Source of the DNA: Hymenobacter jeollabukensis
GTDB taxonomy: Bacteria > Bacteroidota > Bacteroidia > Cytophagales > Hymenobacteraceae
Direction of reading: 5' to 3'
Assembly: GCF_005771675.1 (NCBI RefSeq)
Contig: NZ_VAJM01000003.1
Location: forward strand, 496,001-560,000
DNA: 64,000 nt
The notes under the pieces are model-generated. The model had not been told where the DNA came from. It did no database searches and saw only the letters and a program-made list of their open reading frames with translations. Below, piece after piece: positions 25,056 to 33,571 of this stretch. Positions within the stretch are counted from its first letter, which is position 1, and the number at the start of each line of letters is the position of its first letter. Made by a program: the position numbers and the translations under genes.

Positions 25056-25823
25056 GTGTTCGACTTTTCCGTCTTTTCCTCCCCGCAGGCGTGGGTGAGC
25101 CTGCTGACCCTCACGTTCATGGAAATCGTGCTGGGCATCGACAACATCATTTTCATTTCCATCGTCGTCAACCGGCTCGACCCGGCGCAGCAGCAGCGCG
25201 GCCGCACCATCGGCCTACTGCTGGCGCTGCTGATCCGTATCGGGCTGTTGATGAGCATTTCGTGGATTGTGGGGCTGAAAAACCCGCTGTTCCACGTGGA
25301 TGTGCCCTGGGCCGAGCACGATTTCGGCGTGACCGGGCGCGACATCATTCTCTTCATCGGCGGCCTGTTTCTGATTGGTAAGAGCACGACCGAAATCCAC
25401 ACCAAGCTGCAGGGCGAGGAAGAGGCCGACGGCCCGGGCAAGAGCTACAGCTCGATGGGGCGCATTATCATCCAGATCGTACTCATCGACATCGTGTTCA
25501 GCTTCGACTCCATCCTGACGGCCGTGGGCCTGGTCGACAACGTGCTGATTATGATTCTGGCCGTTATCCTTTCGATGGCCGTCATGCTGGTTTTCTCGGG
25601 CGTAGTGGCCGGTTTCGTCAACCGCAACCCGACCATCAAGATGCTGGCCCTGTCCTTCCTGATTATGATCGGGGTGATGCTGGTGATGGAATCCTTCCAC
25701 AAGGAAATCGAGAAAGGCTACATCTACTTCGCCATGTTCTTCTCGCTGCTGGTGGAGCTGCTCAACATGCGCCTGCGCAAGCAAGCCGACCCGGTGCACC
25801 TGCGCGACTCGCGGTTTGATTAG
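25056..25823 (+). CDS. TerC-family integral membrane protein
   Basis: The 255-residue protein has about seven membrane helices and the TerC signatures MEIVLGIDNIIFISIVVN and QIVLIDIVFSFDSILTAVGL, in which intramembrane Asp residues line a probable metal site. TerC proteins are linked to tellurite resistance and Mn2+ export. The start appears to be GTG at 25056, just downstream of an AT-rich inverted repeat. There is no ter operon nearby, so manganese or envelope homeostasis is a more likely role than tellurite resistance. A 17-bp hairpin follows. Confidence 0.92.
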   Translation: MFDFSVFSSPQAWVSLLTLTFMEIVLGIDNIIFISIVVNRLDPAQQQRGRTIGLLLALLIRIGLLMSISWIVGLKNPLFHVDVPWAEHDFGVTGRDIILFIGGLFLIGKSTTEIHTKLQGEEEADGPGKSYSSMGRIIIQIVLIDIVFSFDSILTAVGLVDNVLIMILAVILSMAVMLVFSGVVAGFVNRNPTIKMLALSFLIMIGVMLVMESFHKEIEKGYIYFAMFFSLLVELLNMRLRKQADPVHLRDSRFD

Positions 25824-25847
25824 GGAACGGACAGCCGCTTTGGCCTA

Positions 25848-25892
25848 ATGAGAAACGCCCGCTTTAGCATAGCTGAAGCGGGCGTTTCTCAT
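25848..25892. terminator. 17-bp hairpin between convergent terC and J-domain gene
   Basis: The arms ATGAGAAACGCCCGCTT (25848-25864) and their exact complement (25876-25892) lie between stops at 25823 and 25903. A shared bidirectional terminator is likely. Confidence 0.7.
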
Positions 25893-25902
25893 GGCTAGAC
25901 GT

Positions 25903-26868
25903 CTACAAACGCAGCAGGATATACACCGCCATAACGGCAATGATAGCGGCAATGGCCGCCGCGTCGCAGGTGGTTTTGGCTGAGCTGCCGCGGCGGTTGC
26001 CCCAGGCCGCAATGGCGCCGACCAGTACGGCAACCGCCGCCAGCGTCCGCGCAAAAAAGCCGCCGACGTAGCTGTGGTCTTCGTCCTGCGGCACGCCGGT
26101 GGGGTAGTAAGAGCGCACCTGACCGAAGATGCCGCTGCGCCGCAGGTGCAAGTCGGTTCCTAAGGGGTAGAGGTCATCGGCGCGGAAGGTGGCGCTGGGC
26201 GTTCGGATGAAATAATACGAATCGACCACGCCCCGCCGGTCCTGAATCTGGCGTAGCTCCACGCTTTGCACCACGGCGTGCGGTACGTCGCGCACCCAGG
26301 CAAAATCGAGCAGCAGCAGGGCCGCAAAAGCCATGAGCACGCGGCAGACCAACCGGGCTTTGGGGGCGTAGCGGGCGTAGAAGGCGGCTTCGCGGTCGAG
26401 TCCGCTCGGGGGCTGCTGCTTGAGGCGGATCAGGTGCAGTTGGCGTAGCCGCGGGTCGCGTAGGGTGGCGTAGGCATGCTCCAGGTCGGCGCGCTGGCGT
26501 TGCATGGCAGGGTCGGCCGCGGGAGCCAAGTGCAGCACGCGGTGCCAGCGCTGATAGGCCTGCTCAATCTGCTCCGGCGTGGCCGAGTACGGCACCCGCA
26601 GCACTTGGTAGGCATTGCCGCCGAAGGGCTGGGCGTACGTCGGGCGCGGGGGCTGCCGCTGGGCCCGCAGGCGGGCGTCGTAGTGGGCACGCAGGGCGGG
26701 CTGGCGCAGCGTGTCATAGGCTTCGTTGATGAGCAGGTAACGGCGGTGCGCGGCCGGATCGGGCGTGCGGTCGGGGTGGGTGAGGCGCACCAGCCGCAGG
26801 TAGGCCCGGCGAATATCCGCGGCCGTGGCCTGCTCCGGCAGCTCCAGGATCTGGTAATAGGTACTCAC
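25903..26868 (-). CDS. J-domain protein with a second degenerate J-like repeat and membrane segments
   Basis: The 321-residue product starts with a canonical J domain (YYQILELPEQATAADIRRAY, with the HPD motif in VRLTHPDRTPD). A second J-like segment follows at about residues 86-150 (AYQVLRVPYSATPEQIEQAY) in which HPD is replaced by LHLAP. A membrane helix (about 172-190), a soluble stretch with VVDSYYFIRTPSATFRADDL and two C-terminal hydrophobic helices complete it. The first J domain should stimulate DnaK ATPase; the second has lost the catalytic tripeptide. The start is GTG 26868, overlapping the upstream stop (GTGA). Confidence 0.8.
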   Translation of the reverse strand: MSTYYQILELPEQATAADIRRAYLRLVRLTHPDRTPDPAAHRRYLLINEAYDTLRQPALRAHYDARLRAQRQPPRPTYAQPFGGNAYQVLRVPYSATPEQIEQAYQRWHRVLHLAPAADPAMQRQRADLEHAYATLRDPRLRQLHLIRLKQQPPSGLDREAAFYARYAPKARLVCRVLMAFAALLLLDFAWVRDVPHAVVQSVELRQIQDRRGVVDSYYFIRTPSATFRADDLYPLGTDLHLRRSGIFGQVRSYYPTGVPQDEDHSYVGGFFARTLAAVAVLVGAIAAWGNRRGSSAKTTCDAAAIAAIIAVMAVYILLRL

Positions 26869-27290
26869 GCGGCGGCTTCGGCGGCTAGGGCCACCACGGC
26901 CGGCACCTGCGTGGCGACGCGCTGCCGCAGCAGCTCCAGCAGGCGGCGGTTCACTTCGGCGCGGTGGTGGCGGTAGTACTCGTATTCGGGCGCCGTCAGC
27001 AGAGCCGTGGCCATGCCCACGGCCGTGTGCTGCAGGCGCTGGTTGCGGCGCAGCAGCTCGTCGAGCAGACGAGCCTGGTCGGCGGGGGCGGCGCTGAGCA
27101 GCGGCAGGCGGTAGTCACGGGCAAAATCGGCCACCAGCTGCAGCAGGCGCAGATTCAGCAGCTTCAGGATGGGCCGCAGCGCCTGGTGGAGCAGCGCATC
27201 GGCCGATAGTGCGGCGGAAGGGGGCGTGTCGGTTGTTACGGCCGGGCGTAGCTGGCGCAGCAGGTTGTCGGTAGCGTCGAAATCGGGCAT
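26865..27290 (-). CDS. Helical protein of unknown function, coupled to J-domain gene
   Basis: The 141-residue product is not recognised. It is all-helical, Leu/Arg/Ala-rich and soluble (ALRPILKLLNLRLLQLVADF ... EVNRRLLELLRQRVATQVPA). Its TGA overlaps the GTG of the J-domain gene, so the two are made from one message. The product could be a client or adaptor of that co-chaperone. ATG 27290 is preferred, since upstream codons run Arg/Ala-rich without conserved appearance. Confidence 0.65.
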   Translation of the reverse strand: MPDFDATDNLLRQLRPAVTTDTPPSAALSADALLHQALRPILKLLNLRLLQLVADFARDYRLPLLSAAPADQARLLDELLRRNQRLQHTAVGMATALLTAPEYEYYRHHRAEVNRRLLELLRQRVATQVPAVVALAAEAAA

Positions 27291-27370
27291 AGCAGCAAGA
27301 TAGAAACGGCCCGCGCTAAAGCCGGCCGTGGCCGGACAACGGCCCGCACGATACAATGGTGCCCGTTGGG

Positions 27371-27919
27371 CTACGGAGCAGCTTGCGCCGTCACGCCCCA
27401 CTTCGTCAGCACGTCCCACACCAGCACGCCCACCGTCACCGACACGTTCAAGGAGTGCTTGGTGCCGAACTGCGGAATTTCCACCGCCGCGTCGCAGTGC
27501 CCGAGTACCGCGTCGTCCACGCCGAACACCTCGTTGCCGAACACCAGCGCCAGCGGCTGATTCGGGGCCGGTTGAAACGCGGGCAGCGGCACCGAGCCGG
27601 TGGTTTGCTCCACGGCCACCACCTGCCAGCCTTCGGCCCGCAGCCTGGCTACCAGCGCGGGCACGTCGGGCGCGTGCTCCCAGGGCACCGACTCATCGGA
27701 GCCCAGCGCGGTCTTGGTAATTTCGCGGTGCGGCGGCCGGCCGGTAATGCCGCCCAGCCACAGCTTGTTCACTGCGAAGGCGTCGCAGGTGCGGAAGGCG
27801 GCGCCCACGTTGTGCAGGCTGCGCACGTTGTCGAGCACCACGCACAAGGGGAATTTCTCCGTATTTTTGAAGTCCTCGACCGTGAGCCGGTTCAGCTCGT
27901 GGATGGTTAGTTTCCGCAT
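27371..27919 (-). CDS. SpoU/TrmH-family RNA 2'-O-methyltransferase
   Basis: This 182-residue SPOUT enzyme has all three motifs: motif 1 LDNVRSLHNVGAAFRTCDAF, motif 2 LVFGNEVFGVDD and motif 3 IPQFGTKHSLNVSVTVGVLV, the last forming the trefoil knot that binds SAM. It would methylate a ribose in tRNA or rRNA. The lack of an N-terminal extension places it with short TrmL/TrmH-like proteins, and the exact target cannot be assigned. Start 27919 (MRKLTIHELNRL) was chosen; an ATG 12 bases upstream is possible. Confidence 0.88.
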   Translation of the reverse strand: MRKLTIHELNRLTVEDFKNTEKFPLCVVLDNVRSLHNVGAAFRTCDAFAVNKLWLGGITGRPPHREITKTALGSDESVPWEHAPDVPALVARLRAEGWQVVAVEQTTGSVPLPAFQPAPNQPLALVFGNEVFGVDDAVLGHCDAAVEIPQFGTKHSLNVSVTVGVLVWDVLTKWGVTAQAAP

Positions 27920-28104
27920 GAAAGGGGGCATAAGCTTCGGCTGGTGCAGCCGACAGAACAAGCCATCCGAACAAGCCGCCCACGAAACGCTTTGGCCCCG
28001 CCGCGCTGTTCAGATGAAGGCGCAAGCTACGGCCTCCCGCTCTTTTTTGCCCGATCTGCGGGCCGCCCGTCGGCCCGTATTCTACCTATTGCCGCCCCTC
28101 TACT

Positions 28105-30864
28105 GTGAAGACAGCTACCGATAAGCCCGATAAGAAGCCCGTCCGCACCCACGGCACCCTCGGTCCCGCCCCCGTGGCCGATACCCCGCTGATGAAGCAG
28201 TACCACCAGCTCAAGCAGCAGCACCCCGGCGCGCTGCTGCTGTTCCGGGTGGGCGACTTTTACGAAACCTTCGGCGAGGATGCTGTGACGGCCGCCCGCA
28301 TCCTGGGCATCGTCGAAACCAAGCGCGGCGCCGGCACTTCCGCCGAAACCGCGCTGGCCGGCTTTCCCCATCACTCCCTCGATACCTACCTGCCCAAGTT
28401 GGTGCGCGCCGGTCAGCGCGTAGCCATCTGCGACCAGCTGGAAGACCCCAAGCAGGCGAAGGGCCTCGTCAAACGCGGCATCACCGAGCTGGTGACGCCC
28501 GGCGTGAGCCTGCACGACAACGTGCTGGAGCGCCGCGCCAACAACTACCTGGCCGCCGTGCACTTCGGCCGCGGCCAGCAGGCCGGCATCAGCTTCCTCG
28601 ACATCAGCACCGGCGAGTTTCTGGTGGCCCAGGGCGACATGGGCTACCTCGGCAAGCTGCTGCAGAACTTCGCCCCCGCCGAGGTGCTGCTCTGCAAAAA
28701 CAGCCGCCGCGATTTTGAAACCGCCTTCGGCCCCGATTTCTGCACCTACGCCCTCGACGAGTGGGTGTTCGGCAACGACTACGCCCACGAAACCCTGACG
28801 CGCCACTTTAAGACGACCAGTCTGAAAGGCTTTGGTGTCGATAACCTCACCGACGGCATCATCGCCGCCGGCTGCATCCTGCACTACCTGGCCGAAACCA
28901 AGCACAACGACATCGGCCATATCAACGGCATCGGGCGGCTGGAGGAAGACAAGTACGTGTGGCTGGACCGCTTCACCGTGCGCAACCTGGAGCTGCTCTC
29001 GGCCCAGCACGCCGGCGGCGTCCCCCTCATCGACGTGCTCGACCAGACCTTGACCCCGATGGGCGCCCGCCTGCTGCGCAAGTGGGTGGTGCTGCCGCTG
29101 AAGGAGCCCGCCCAGATTCAGCGCCGCCTCGATACGGTGCAGGCCCTGCACGAGCAAGCCGACCTGCTGGAAGCCATCCGCGACCAGCTGCGCCAGATAA
29201 ATGACCTGGAGCGCCTGATTTCCAAGGTCGCCGTGCGCCGCGTGAACCCCCGGGAGCTGCTGCAGCTCAGCCGCGCCCTCGAAGCCCTGGCCCCCATGCG
29301 CGAGCTGCTGCACGCCACCGACGTGCGCGCCCTGCAGAAGCTGGCCGACCAGCTCAACCCCTGCGACACGCTCCGCAAGGAAATTCAAAGCAAAATCCGC
29401 CCCGACGCCGGCGTACTCACCAACCAGGGCAACCTGATTCTGGACGGCATCGACAAGGAGCTGGACGAGTTGCGCGCCATTGCCTACACCGGCAAGGACT
29501 ACCTGCTGCAATTGCAGCAGCGGGAGCAGCGCAACACCGGCATTTCCTCGCTGAAAGTGGCCTACAATAAGGTGTTTGGCTACTACCTCGAAGTCACCAA
29601 CGCCCACAAGGACAAGGTGCCGACGGAGTGGATTCGCAAGCAGACCCTGGTGAATGCCGAGCGGTACATCACCGAGGAGCTGAAAACCTACGAGGAGAAA
29701 ATCCTGCACGCCGAGGAGCGGTTGTTCGTCATCGAGCAGCGCATCTACGACGAGCTGGTGCTGACGGCCAACGAGTTCGTGAGCCAGGTGCAGCAGAACG
29801 CCCGCACCGTGGCCGTGCTCGACTGCCTAGCCTCCTTCGCCAGCACCGCCCGCCAGCACCGCTACGTGCGCCCCACCGTCGACGATGGCAGCCTGCTCGA
29901 CATCCGCCAGGGTCGCCACCCGGTCATCGAGCGGCAGCTGCCCCCCGGCGAGCAGTACATCCCCAACGACATCCGTCTCGACCGCGACGACCAGCAAATC
30001 GTCGTCATCACCGGGCCGAACATGGCCGGTAAATCGGCCCTGCTGCGCCAGACGGCCCTGATTGCCCTGCTGGCCCAGATCGGCTCCTTCGTGCCCGCCG
30101 AAGCCGCCCACGTCGGCGTCATCGACAAGATTTTCACCCGCGTCGGCGCCTCCGACAACCTCTCCAAGGGCGAGAGTACCTTCATGGTGGAGATGACCGA
30201 AACGGCCTCCATCCTGAACAACCTCTCCGACCGCAGCCTGGTGCTGATGGACGAAATCGGCCGGGGCACCAGCACCTACGACGGTATCAGCATTGCCTGG
30301 GCCATCGTGGAGCACCTGCACAACCACCCCAAGGCCCGCGCCAAGACCCTCTTCGCCACCCACTACCACGAGCTGAACGAGCTGGCCGAGCAGTGCCCGC
30401 GGGTGCGCAACTACAACGTGGCCGTGAAGGAAGCCGATGGCCGCATCCTGTTCCTGCGCAAACTCCAGGAAGGCGGCTCCGAGCACAGCTTCGGCATCCA
30501 CGTGGCCCGCATGGCCGGCATGCCGCCCGCCGTGGTCTTGCGCGCCAACGAAATCATGCACCACCTGGAGCAGGAGCGCACCAGCGTCGGGGCCGAGGAC
30601 GGCGGAGCAGGGGAGGAGCTGGTAGAAGCTGACGCCGCCCCGGCCACCAACGGCCGCGGCAAAGCTGCCCAACCCCACGCCCGCCCCGTCGCCACGGCCA
30701 GCGCCCCGCGCCCCACGCTGCAGCTGAGCATGTTCGAGCCCGCCGACCCGGTGCTGGAAAACATCCGCGAGCTGCTGCAGCACCTCGACGTGAACACGCT
30801 CACGCCCATCGAAGCCCTGCTGAAGCTGAACGAGCTGAAGGTGGCGCTTAACCGCAAAAGCTAG
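28105..30864 (+). CDS. mutS: DNA mismatch repair protein MutS
   Basis: This 919-residue MutS recognises mismatches and small loops and signals to MutL. The mismatch-binding Phe-X-Glu is at 52-54 ([12 protein letters not shown]). The connector, lever and clamp follow. The ATPase has Walker [14 protein letters not shown] with Lys643, Walker [15 protein letters not shown] (Asp716, Glu717), and [23 protein letters not shown] instead of the proteobacterial GPNMGGKST occurs in Bacteroidota. A low-complexity linker (about 835-870) precedes the C-terminal dimerisation helices. The start is GTG 28105. It is divergent from the SpoU methyltransferase. Confidence 0.96.
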   Translation: MKTATDKPDKKPVRTHGTLGPAPVADTPLMKQYHQLKQQHPGALLLFRVGDFYETFGEDAVTAARILGIVETKRGAGTSAETALAGFPHHSLDTYLPKLVRAGQRVAICDQLEDPKQAKGLVKRGITELVTPGVSLHDNVLERRANNYLAAVHFGRGQQAGISFLDISTGEFLVAQGDMGYLGKLLQNFAPAEVLLCKNSRRDFETAFGPDFCTYALDEWVFGNDYAHETLTRHFKTTSLKGFGVDNLTDGIIAAGCILHYLAETKHNDIGHINGIGRLEEDKYVWLDRFTVRNLELLSAQHAGGVPLIDVLDQTLTPMGARLLRKWVVLPLKEPAQIQRRLDTVQALHEQADLLEAIRDQLRQINDLERLISKVAVRRVNPRELLQLSRALEALAPMRELLHATDVRALQKLADQLNPCDTLRKEIQSKIRPDAGVLTNQGNLILDGIDKELDELRAIAYTGKDYLLQLQQREQRNTGISSLKVAYNKVFGYYLEVTNAHKDKVPTEWIRKQTLVNAERYITEELKTYEEKILHAEERLFVIEQRIYDELVLTANEFVSQVQQNARTVAVLDCLASFASTARQHRYVRPTVDDGSLLDIRQGRHPVIERQLPPGEQYIPNDIRLDRDDQQIVVITGPNMAGKSALLRQTALIALLAQIGSFVPAEAAHVGVIDKIFTRVGASDNLSKGESTFMVEMTETASILNNLSDRSLVLMDEIGRGTSTYDGISIAWAIVEHLHNHPKARAKTLFATHYHELNELAEQCPRVRNYNVAVKEADGRILFLRKLQEGGSEHSFGIHVARMAGMPPAVVLRANEIMHHLEQERTSVGAEDGGAGEELVEADAAPATNGRGKAAQPHARPVATASAPRPTLQLSMFEPADPVLENIRELLQHLDVNTLTPIEALLKLNELKVALNRKS

Positions 30865-31049
30865 CGTCCGGAGCCGGGCTGCTATAAGTGGCCTTGGCGA
30901 CGGGCCGCAGCACTATTGCCGGTTGGCTGACTTCTGAAAGCCCTGCTAAATGCTTCAGTTTGTTGCTGTTTTTGGAAGGTGATTTGAAAAAAAAGTGCCT
31001 GAAAATGAAATGGAAGCGGTTTCGTAAGCGAAAAAATCAGACGTGACTC

Positions 31050-31079
31050 TTGACTTCAGAAATTCTTGCGTTACCTTTG
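31050..31079 (+). promoter_or_regulatory. Promoter of first tRNA-Gly unit
   Basis: TTG at 31050-31052 and TACCTTTG at 31072-31079 (19 bases apart) match the Bacteroidota sigma-A promoter. The tRNA starts 36 bases downstream. Confidence 0.75.
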
Positions 31080-31114
31080 TGTCACCAATTCGCCACCAGG
31101 GCGAATGACCTCAA

Positions 31115-31190
31115 GCGAGAGTAGCTCAGTTGGTAGAGCGCGACCTTGCCAAGGTCGAGGTCGCGAGTTCGAACCTCGTCTCCCGCTCCA
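31115..31190 (+). tRNA. tRNA-Gly(GCC), copy 1
   Basis: A 76-base cloverleaf with anticodon loop TTGCCAA between CGACC/GGTCG stems gives GCC. The T arm is GCGAG-TTCGAAC-CTCGT and CCA is encoded at 31188-31190. The acceptor stem GCGAGAG/CTCCCGC has one A-C mismatch at the fourth pair, shared with copy 2. Confidence 0.95.
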
Positions 31191-31224
31191 AAGAGGATGT
31201 TGCTTCGGCAGCATCCTCTTTTTC
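31191..31224 (+). terminator. Intrinsic terminator after tRNA-Gly copy 1
   Basis: AGAGGATGTTGC - TTCG - GCAGCATCCTCT followed by TTTT is a UUCG-type tetraloop hairpin with a T-run. Confidence 0.85.
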
Positions 31225-31265
31225 GTTTCAAGCAAATCGGGGGGCACAGATTTTTAGCCCAATGC

Positions 31266-31297
31266 TTGACAACAAGAAATTTCTTGTTGTACCTTTG
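31266..31297 (+). promoter_or_regulatory. Promoter of second tRNA-Gly unit
   Basis: TTGAC (from 31266) and TACCTTTG (31290-31297) repeat the layout of the first unit with a 21-base spacer. The tRNA starts 37 bases after the core. Confidence 0.7.
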
Positions 31298-31333
31298 TGC
31301 CACCAAAAGCCACCCCGGTGGCCAAAAACTCAA

Positions 31334-31409
31334 GCGAGAGTAGCTCAGTTGGTAGAGCGCGACCTTGCCAAGGTCGAGGTCGCGAGTTCGAACCTCGTCT
31401 CCCGCTCCA
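31334..31409 (+). tRNA. tRNA-Gly(GCC), copy 2
   Basis: It appears identical to copy 1, 219 bases further on, with anticodon GCC and encoded CCA. The same A-C mismatch in the acceptor stem is present, which argues against a sequencing error and for duplication after the change. Confidence 0.95.
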
Positions 31410-31410
31410 A

Positions 31411-31447
31411 AGAGGATGTTGCTCCGGCAGCATCCTTTTTTATTTTT
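31411..31447 (+). terminator. Intrinsic terminator after tRNA-Gly copy 2
   Basis: GAGGATGTTGC - TCCG - GCAGCATCC followed by a run of T residues matches the first terminator with a loop change. Confidence 0.8.
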
Positions 31448-31466
31448 GTGCAAGCTGCTCGCACAG

Positions 31467-31549
31467 GCCAGAGTGGTGTAATGGTAGCCACGAGGGACTT
31501 AAAATCCCTTTTCCGCAAGGAAGTACGGGTTCGAGTCCCGTCTCTGGTA
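31467..31549 (+). tRNA. tRNA-Leu(TAA)
   Basis: An 83-base class II tRNA. The acceptor is GCCAGAG/CTCTGGT, the anticodon stem is AGGGA/TCCCT with loop CTTAAAA (anticodon TAA), the variable arm is long (TTTCCGCAAGGAAG), and the T arm is ACGGG-TTCGAGT-CCCGT. CCA is not encoded, unlike in the adjacent tRNA-Gly genes. Confidence 0.93.
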
Positions 31550-31550
31550 C

Positions 31551-31587
31551 GAAAAAGCCTCGCTACATTGAGTGGTGAGGCTTTTTC
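31551..31587 (+). terminator. Terminator after tRNA-Leu
   Basis: GAAAAAGCCTC (31551-31561) pairs with GAGGCTTTTTC (31577-31587), with a T-run in the right arm. Confidence 0.75.
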
Positions 31588-31678
31588 GCGTATTGGTATG
31601 CCGTTCAGGGTACAATGTTGCTGATAAAGGCGGCTATTGAAGAAGTATAGCTCGCCGGCTCGCCCGGTGGTCGTCGCA

Positions 31679-31831
31679 TCATAGTAGGACATCGTCCAAG
31701 AAGCGGCCTGGCATGTGGAAGCGGGTGATGGCGTCTTCATATTTCCAGCGCGACACAAGGAAAGTGCCGTGCTCGATGGGAGCAGCTAATTGCTCAGCCA
31801 GAGGCAACACCCGGAAAGAAGGGGTAGCCAT
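31679..31831 (-). pseudogene. Fragment of a small orphan gene family (copy 1)
   Basis: The 50-codon frame from ATG 31831 reads LPLAEQLAAPIEHGTFLVSR, then WKYEDAITRFHMPGRFLDD, and stops early. It aligns by eye with the relic at 32.8 kb, which reads LPLELLSLA, stop, QGGRGIYLAQRWEEEY and AVALHHRPGNFFCEV. The shared pattern is G-x-aromatic-L-x-x-R-W-x-x-E-x-A-x-x-x-H-x-x-G-x-F. After the stop, sequence in another frame (YDATTTGRAGELYFF) looks like the lost C-terminal half, suggesting a frameshift. The function of the family is unknown to me. Confidence 0.5.
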
Positions 31832-32168
31832 GGATGGCTGATTACTGGTCGTGGATATGTTGGCTTGCTCTTTCTGCTGACCTATGAGAGCCAGCGCGCT
31901 GGTGCGGGTGGGTGCGCCGCCAGCGGGCCTGCACCTGCTGCTGCGTGTGGATGGCCCCGCCGGGTACGTTGCCACCCGGCGCCTTCAGCTCTTCGAGCTG
32001 TCGGGCTCACCACCCCGCCCGCTGTGACCGGCAATCTGCGGAAGCTGGGAAGGGCTGCGCGACCGGGGCATGTTCACACCCGAGAAATTTGCGGCTCAAT
32101 AAGACTTACTGCGCTAGTCGTCTATCTTTCCCGCCAGCAACCCCGCTGCTACCCTTGCTCCTACACGC
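31832..32168. other. Probable decayed coding sequence between orphan genes
   Basis: No complete gene is visible. On the plus strand a frame ending at 32102 (WEGLRDRGMFTPEKFAAQ, then TAA) looks like a genuine protein C-terminus, but a TGA 27 bases before that segment separates it from any start. Together with the relics on both sides this looks like a gene graveyard next to the tRNA cluster. Confidence 0.35.
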
Positions 32169-32678
32169 ATGGCCGAGTACCACGCAACCGCCGACGGCAA
32201 CCGCCACTTCACCCTGACGCAAGGCGCCCACCCGCTCGGGCAACTGGTCTACCCGAAGTGGTTTGCGTTTGAGGCAACCCTCACGCTGGCCGATCAGTCC
32301 GCGTTCGAGGTCAAGCCCAAAGGCTTTTGGGGCACCACCATTGAGCTGCTGCAGGACGGCCGCCCGCTAATGCGCTTCAAGATGGGTTGGAACGGCAACA
32401 TCATCCTGCACGCGGCCATCCCCGGCCAGCTGGAACAGGATTTTGTCTTCAAGCAGCAAGGTTTCTTTAAGAATCGGTTCGTACTCACCGATGCCCAGCA
32501 CCAAGAGTTGCTGGCAGTGCAGCCTGACTTCAAATGGAAGCAGTTTGCCTACGAGTACGCTCTGGCCACCACCGACGCCTTCGAGGCACTGGCCTTCAAA
32601 CCCGTGCTGCTGCTGCTCATAGTGCATTGCGCCAATTATTACATGACCATGATGAGCGCCGCTGTGGCTGCTACCTGA
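32169..32678 (+). CDS. Hypothetical protein, possibly tubby/LURP-like fold
   Basis: The 169-residue protein is not recognised with confidence. It is beta-rich, with alternating strands (FAFEATLTLADQSAFEVKPK, then GFWGTTIELLQDGRPLMRFK, then GNIILHAAIPGQLEQDFVFK). A hydrophobic helix closes it (FKPVLLLLIVHCANYYMTMM). The strand pattern with repeated GRPLMRFKM-type turns recalls the LURP-one/scramblase-like barrel, in which a central C-terminal helix threads the barrel. That is an inference from pattern only. It is intact and starts at ATG 32169, surrounded by decayed sequence. Confidence 0.6.
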   Translation: MAEYHATADGNRHFTLTQGAHPLGQLVYPKWFAFEATLTLADQSAFEVKPKGFWGTTIELLQDGRPLMRFKMGWNGNIILHAAIPGQLEQDFVFKQQGFFKNRFVLTDAQHQELLAVQPDFKWKQFAYEYALATTDAFEALAFKPVLLLLIVHCANYYMTMMSAAVAAT

Positions 32679-32726
32679 GCAGGCTCGCCTGTTCTTGTGC
32701 CCTCCTTCCACAATGCTTTTCTTCTC

Positions 32727-33020
32727 CTGCCCCTCGAGCTACTGTCGTTGGCGTAGCAGGGAGGCAGGGGTATATATCTAGCCCAGCGTTGGGAAGAGGA
32801 ATATGCCGTGGCGCTACACCATAGGCCCGGTAACTTCTTCTGCGAGGTATATTCTGACGTAGAAACCGGCGCCGTGCGGCGCACATGCATGTTCACCGGC
32901 GTGCAGTGCCTACACAACTACGCGCCCTACATTCTACACGCAATAACACCTGGTGAAGCACCAACTCAACCGGCTCAACGCTACAGCCAACTGCTGCTGC
33001 TGCGCCGCAACACTGCGTGA
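32727..33020 (+). pseudogene. Relic of the small orphan gene family (copy 2)
   Basis: The frame reads LPLELLSLA, an in-frame TAG, then GRGIYLAQRWEEEYAVALHH, RPGNFFCEVYSDVETGAVRR and TCMFTGVQCLHNYAPYI, running to a TGA at 33020. It shares the RW-E-A-H-G-F pattern with the fragment at 31.7 kb. The C-terminal pattern, FxEVxxD followed by xxFTxxxxLxxYAxxI, is what I remember from short Hymenobacter hypothetical proteins. The premature stop and divergent tail point to a pseudogene, although translation from a downstream GTG cannot be excluded. Confidence 0.5.
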
Positions 33021-33055
33021 GATTCCCGAGTGCTTGGCCAAGCACTGCCGAGTGG

Positions 33056-33571
33056 TTATAGTTCGATGGGGGCAACCGGGCTCGTGCGGGGTGGCGCATA
33101 GTGCCAGCGCAGCAGCGGCACCAGGGCAATAACGGGCAGCGGCGACACGATAAAGTCGATGAGGCGGCGGCCCAGCTGGTAGGCCCAGCGGACGTCGCCG
33201 GCGGCCTTGCCCCCGAGCAGCAGCAGCGCGCTCAGGGCAAATACCCCGAGGTACAGCCCGGCCGCAGTGCGCATGGCCCGGCGCGGAATCAGCAGGGCCA
33301 GGATCAGCAGGCAGATGCTGGTGTAGGCGAGGCCGTAAGTGAGCATAGCCGGCAGGCTGCGGGTGGTGACGTCGCCGCTGATGCCCTGCTGAATGCGCTG
33401 GGCAAGCGGGCTCAGGCCAATGGCCTCCAGTAGGCGCTGCCAGCCGGCGGTAAGCCAGGCAAAGACCGCGACGTCGTAGGTACCGGCCCAGAACAGCAGG
33501 GCGGCCAGCAAAGCAGCCAGCGGCAGGCGCACGCGCCAGGGCAGGGCGCCACGGGTAGGCTCAAGAGGCAT
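33056..33571 (-). CDS. XrtX-associated membrane protein
   Basis: The 171-residue membrane protein has about four helices (LPLAALLAALLFWAGTYDVA, then LAYTSICLLILALLIP, then AAGLYLGVFALSALLLLGG, then LIDFIVSPLPVIALVPLL). Its gene overlaps the 3' end of the exosortase gene by 11 bases (33561-33571). This pairing and topology match the companion gene found next to exosortase X in Bacteroidota. Its role, perhaps supporting sortase assembly or substrate handling, is not established. The coupling to xrtX is direct sequence evidence; the name is from family knowledge. Confidence 0.78.
   Translation of the reverse strand: MPLEPTRGALPWRVRLPLAALLAALLFWAGTYDVAVFAWLTAGWQRLLEAIGLSPLAQRIQQGISGDVTTRSLPAMLTYGLAYTSICLLILALLIPRRAMRTAAGLYLGVFALSALLLLGGKAAGDVRWAYQLGRRLIDFIVSPLPVIALVPLLRWHYAPPRTSPVAPIEL

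Noticed and set aside
31130-31624. Protein-coding frame across the tRNA cluster
   Set aside because: It reads through three tRNA genes and their terminators; repeated ARVAQLVERDLAKVEVASSN is simply translated tRNA-Gly.
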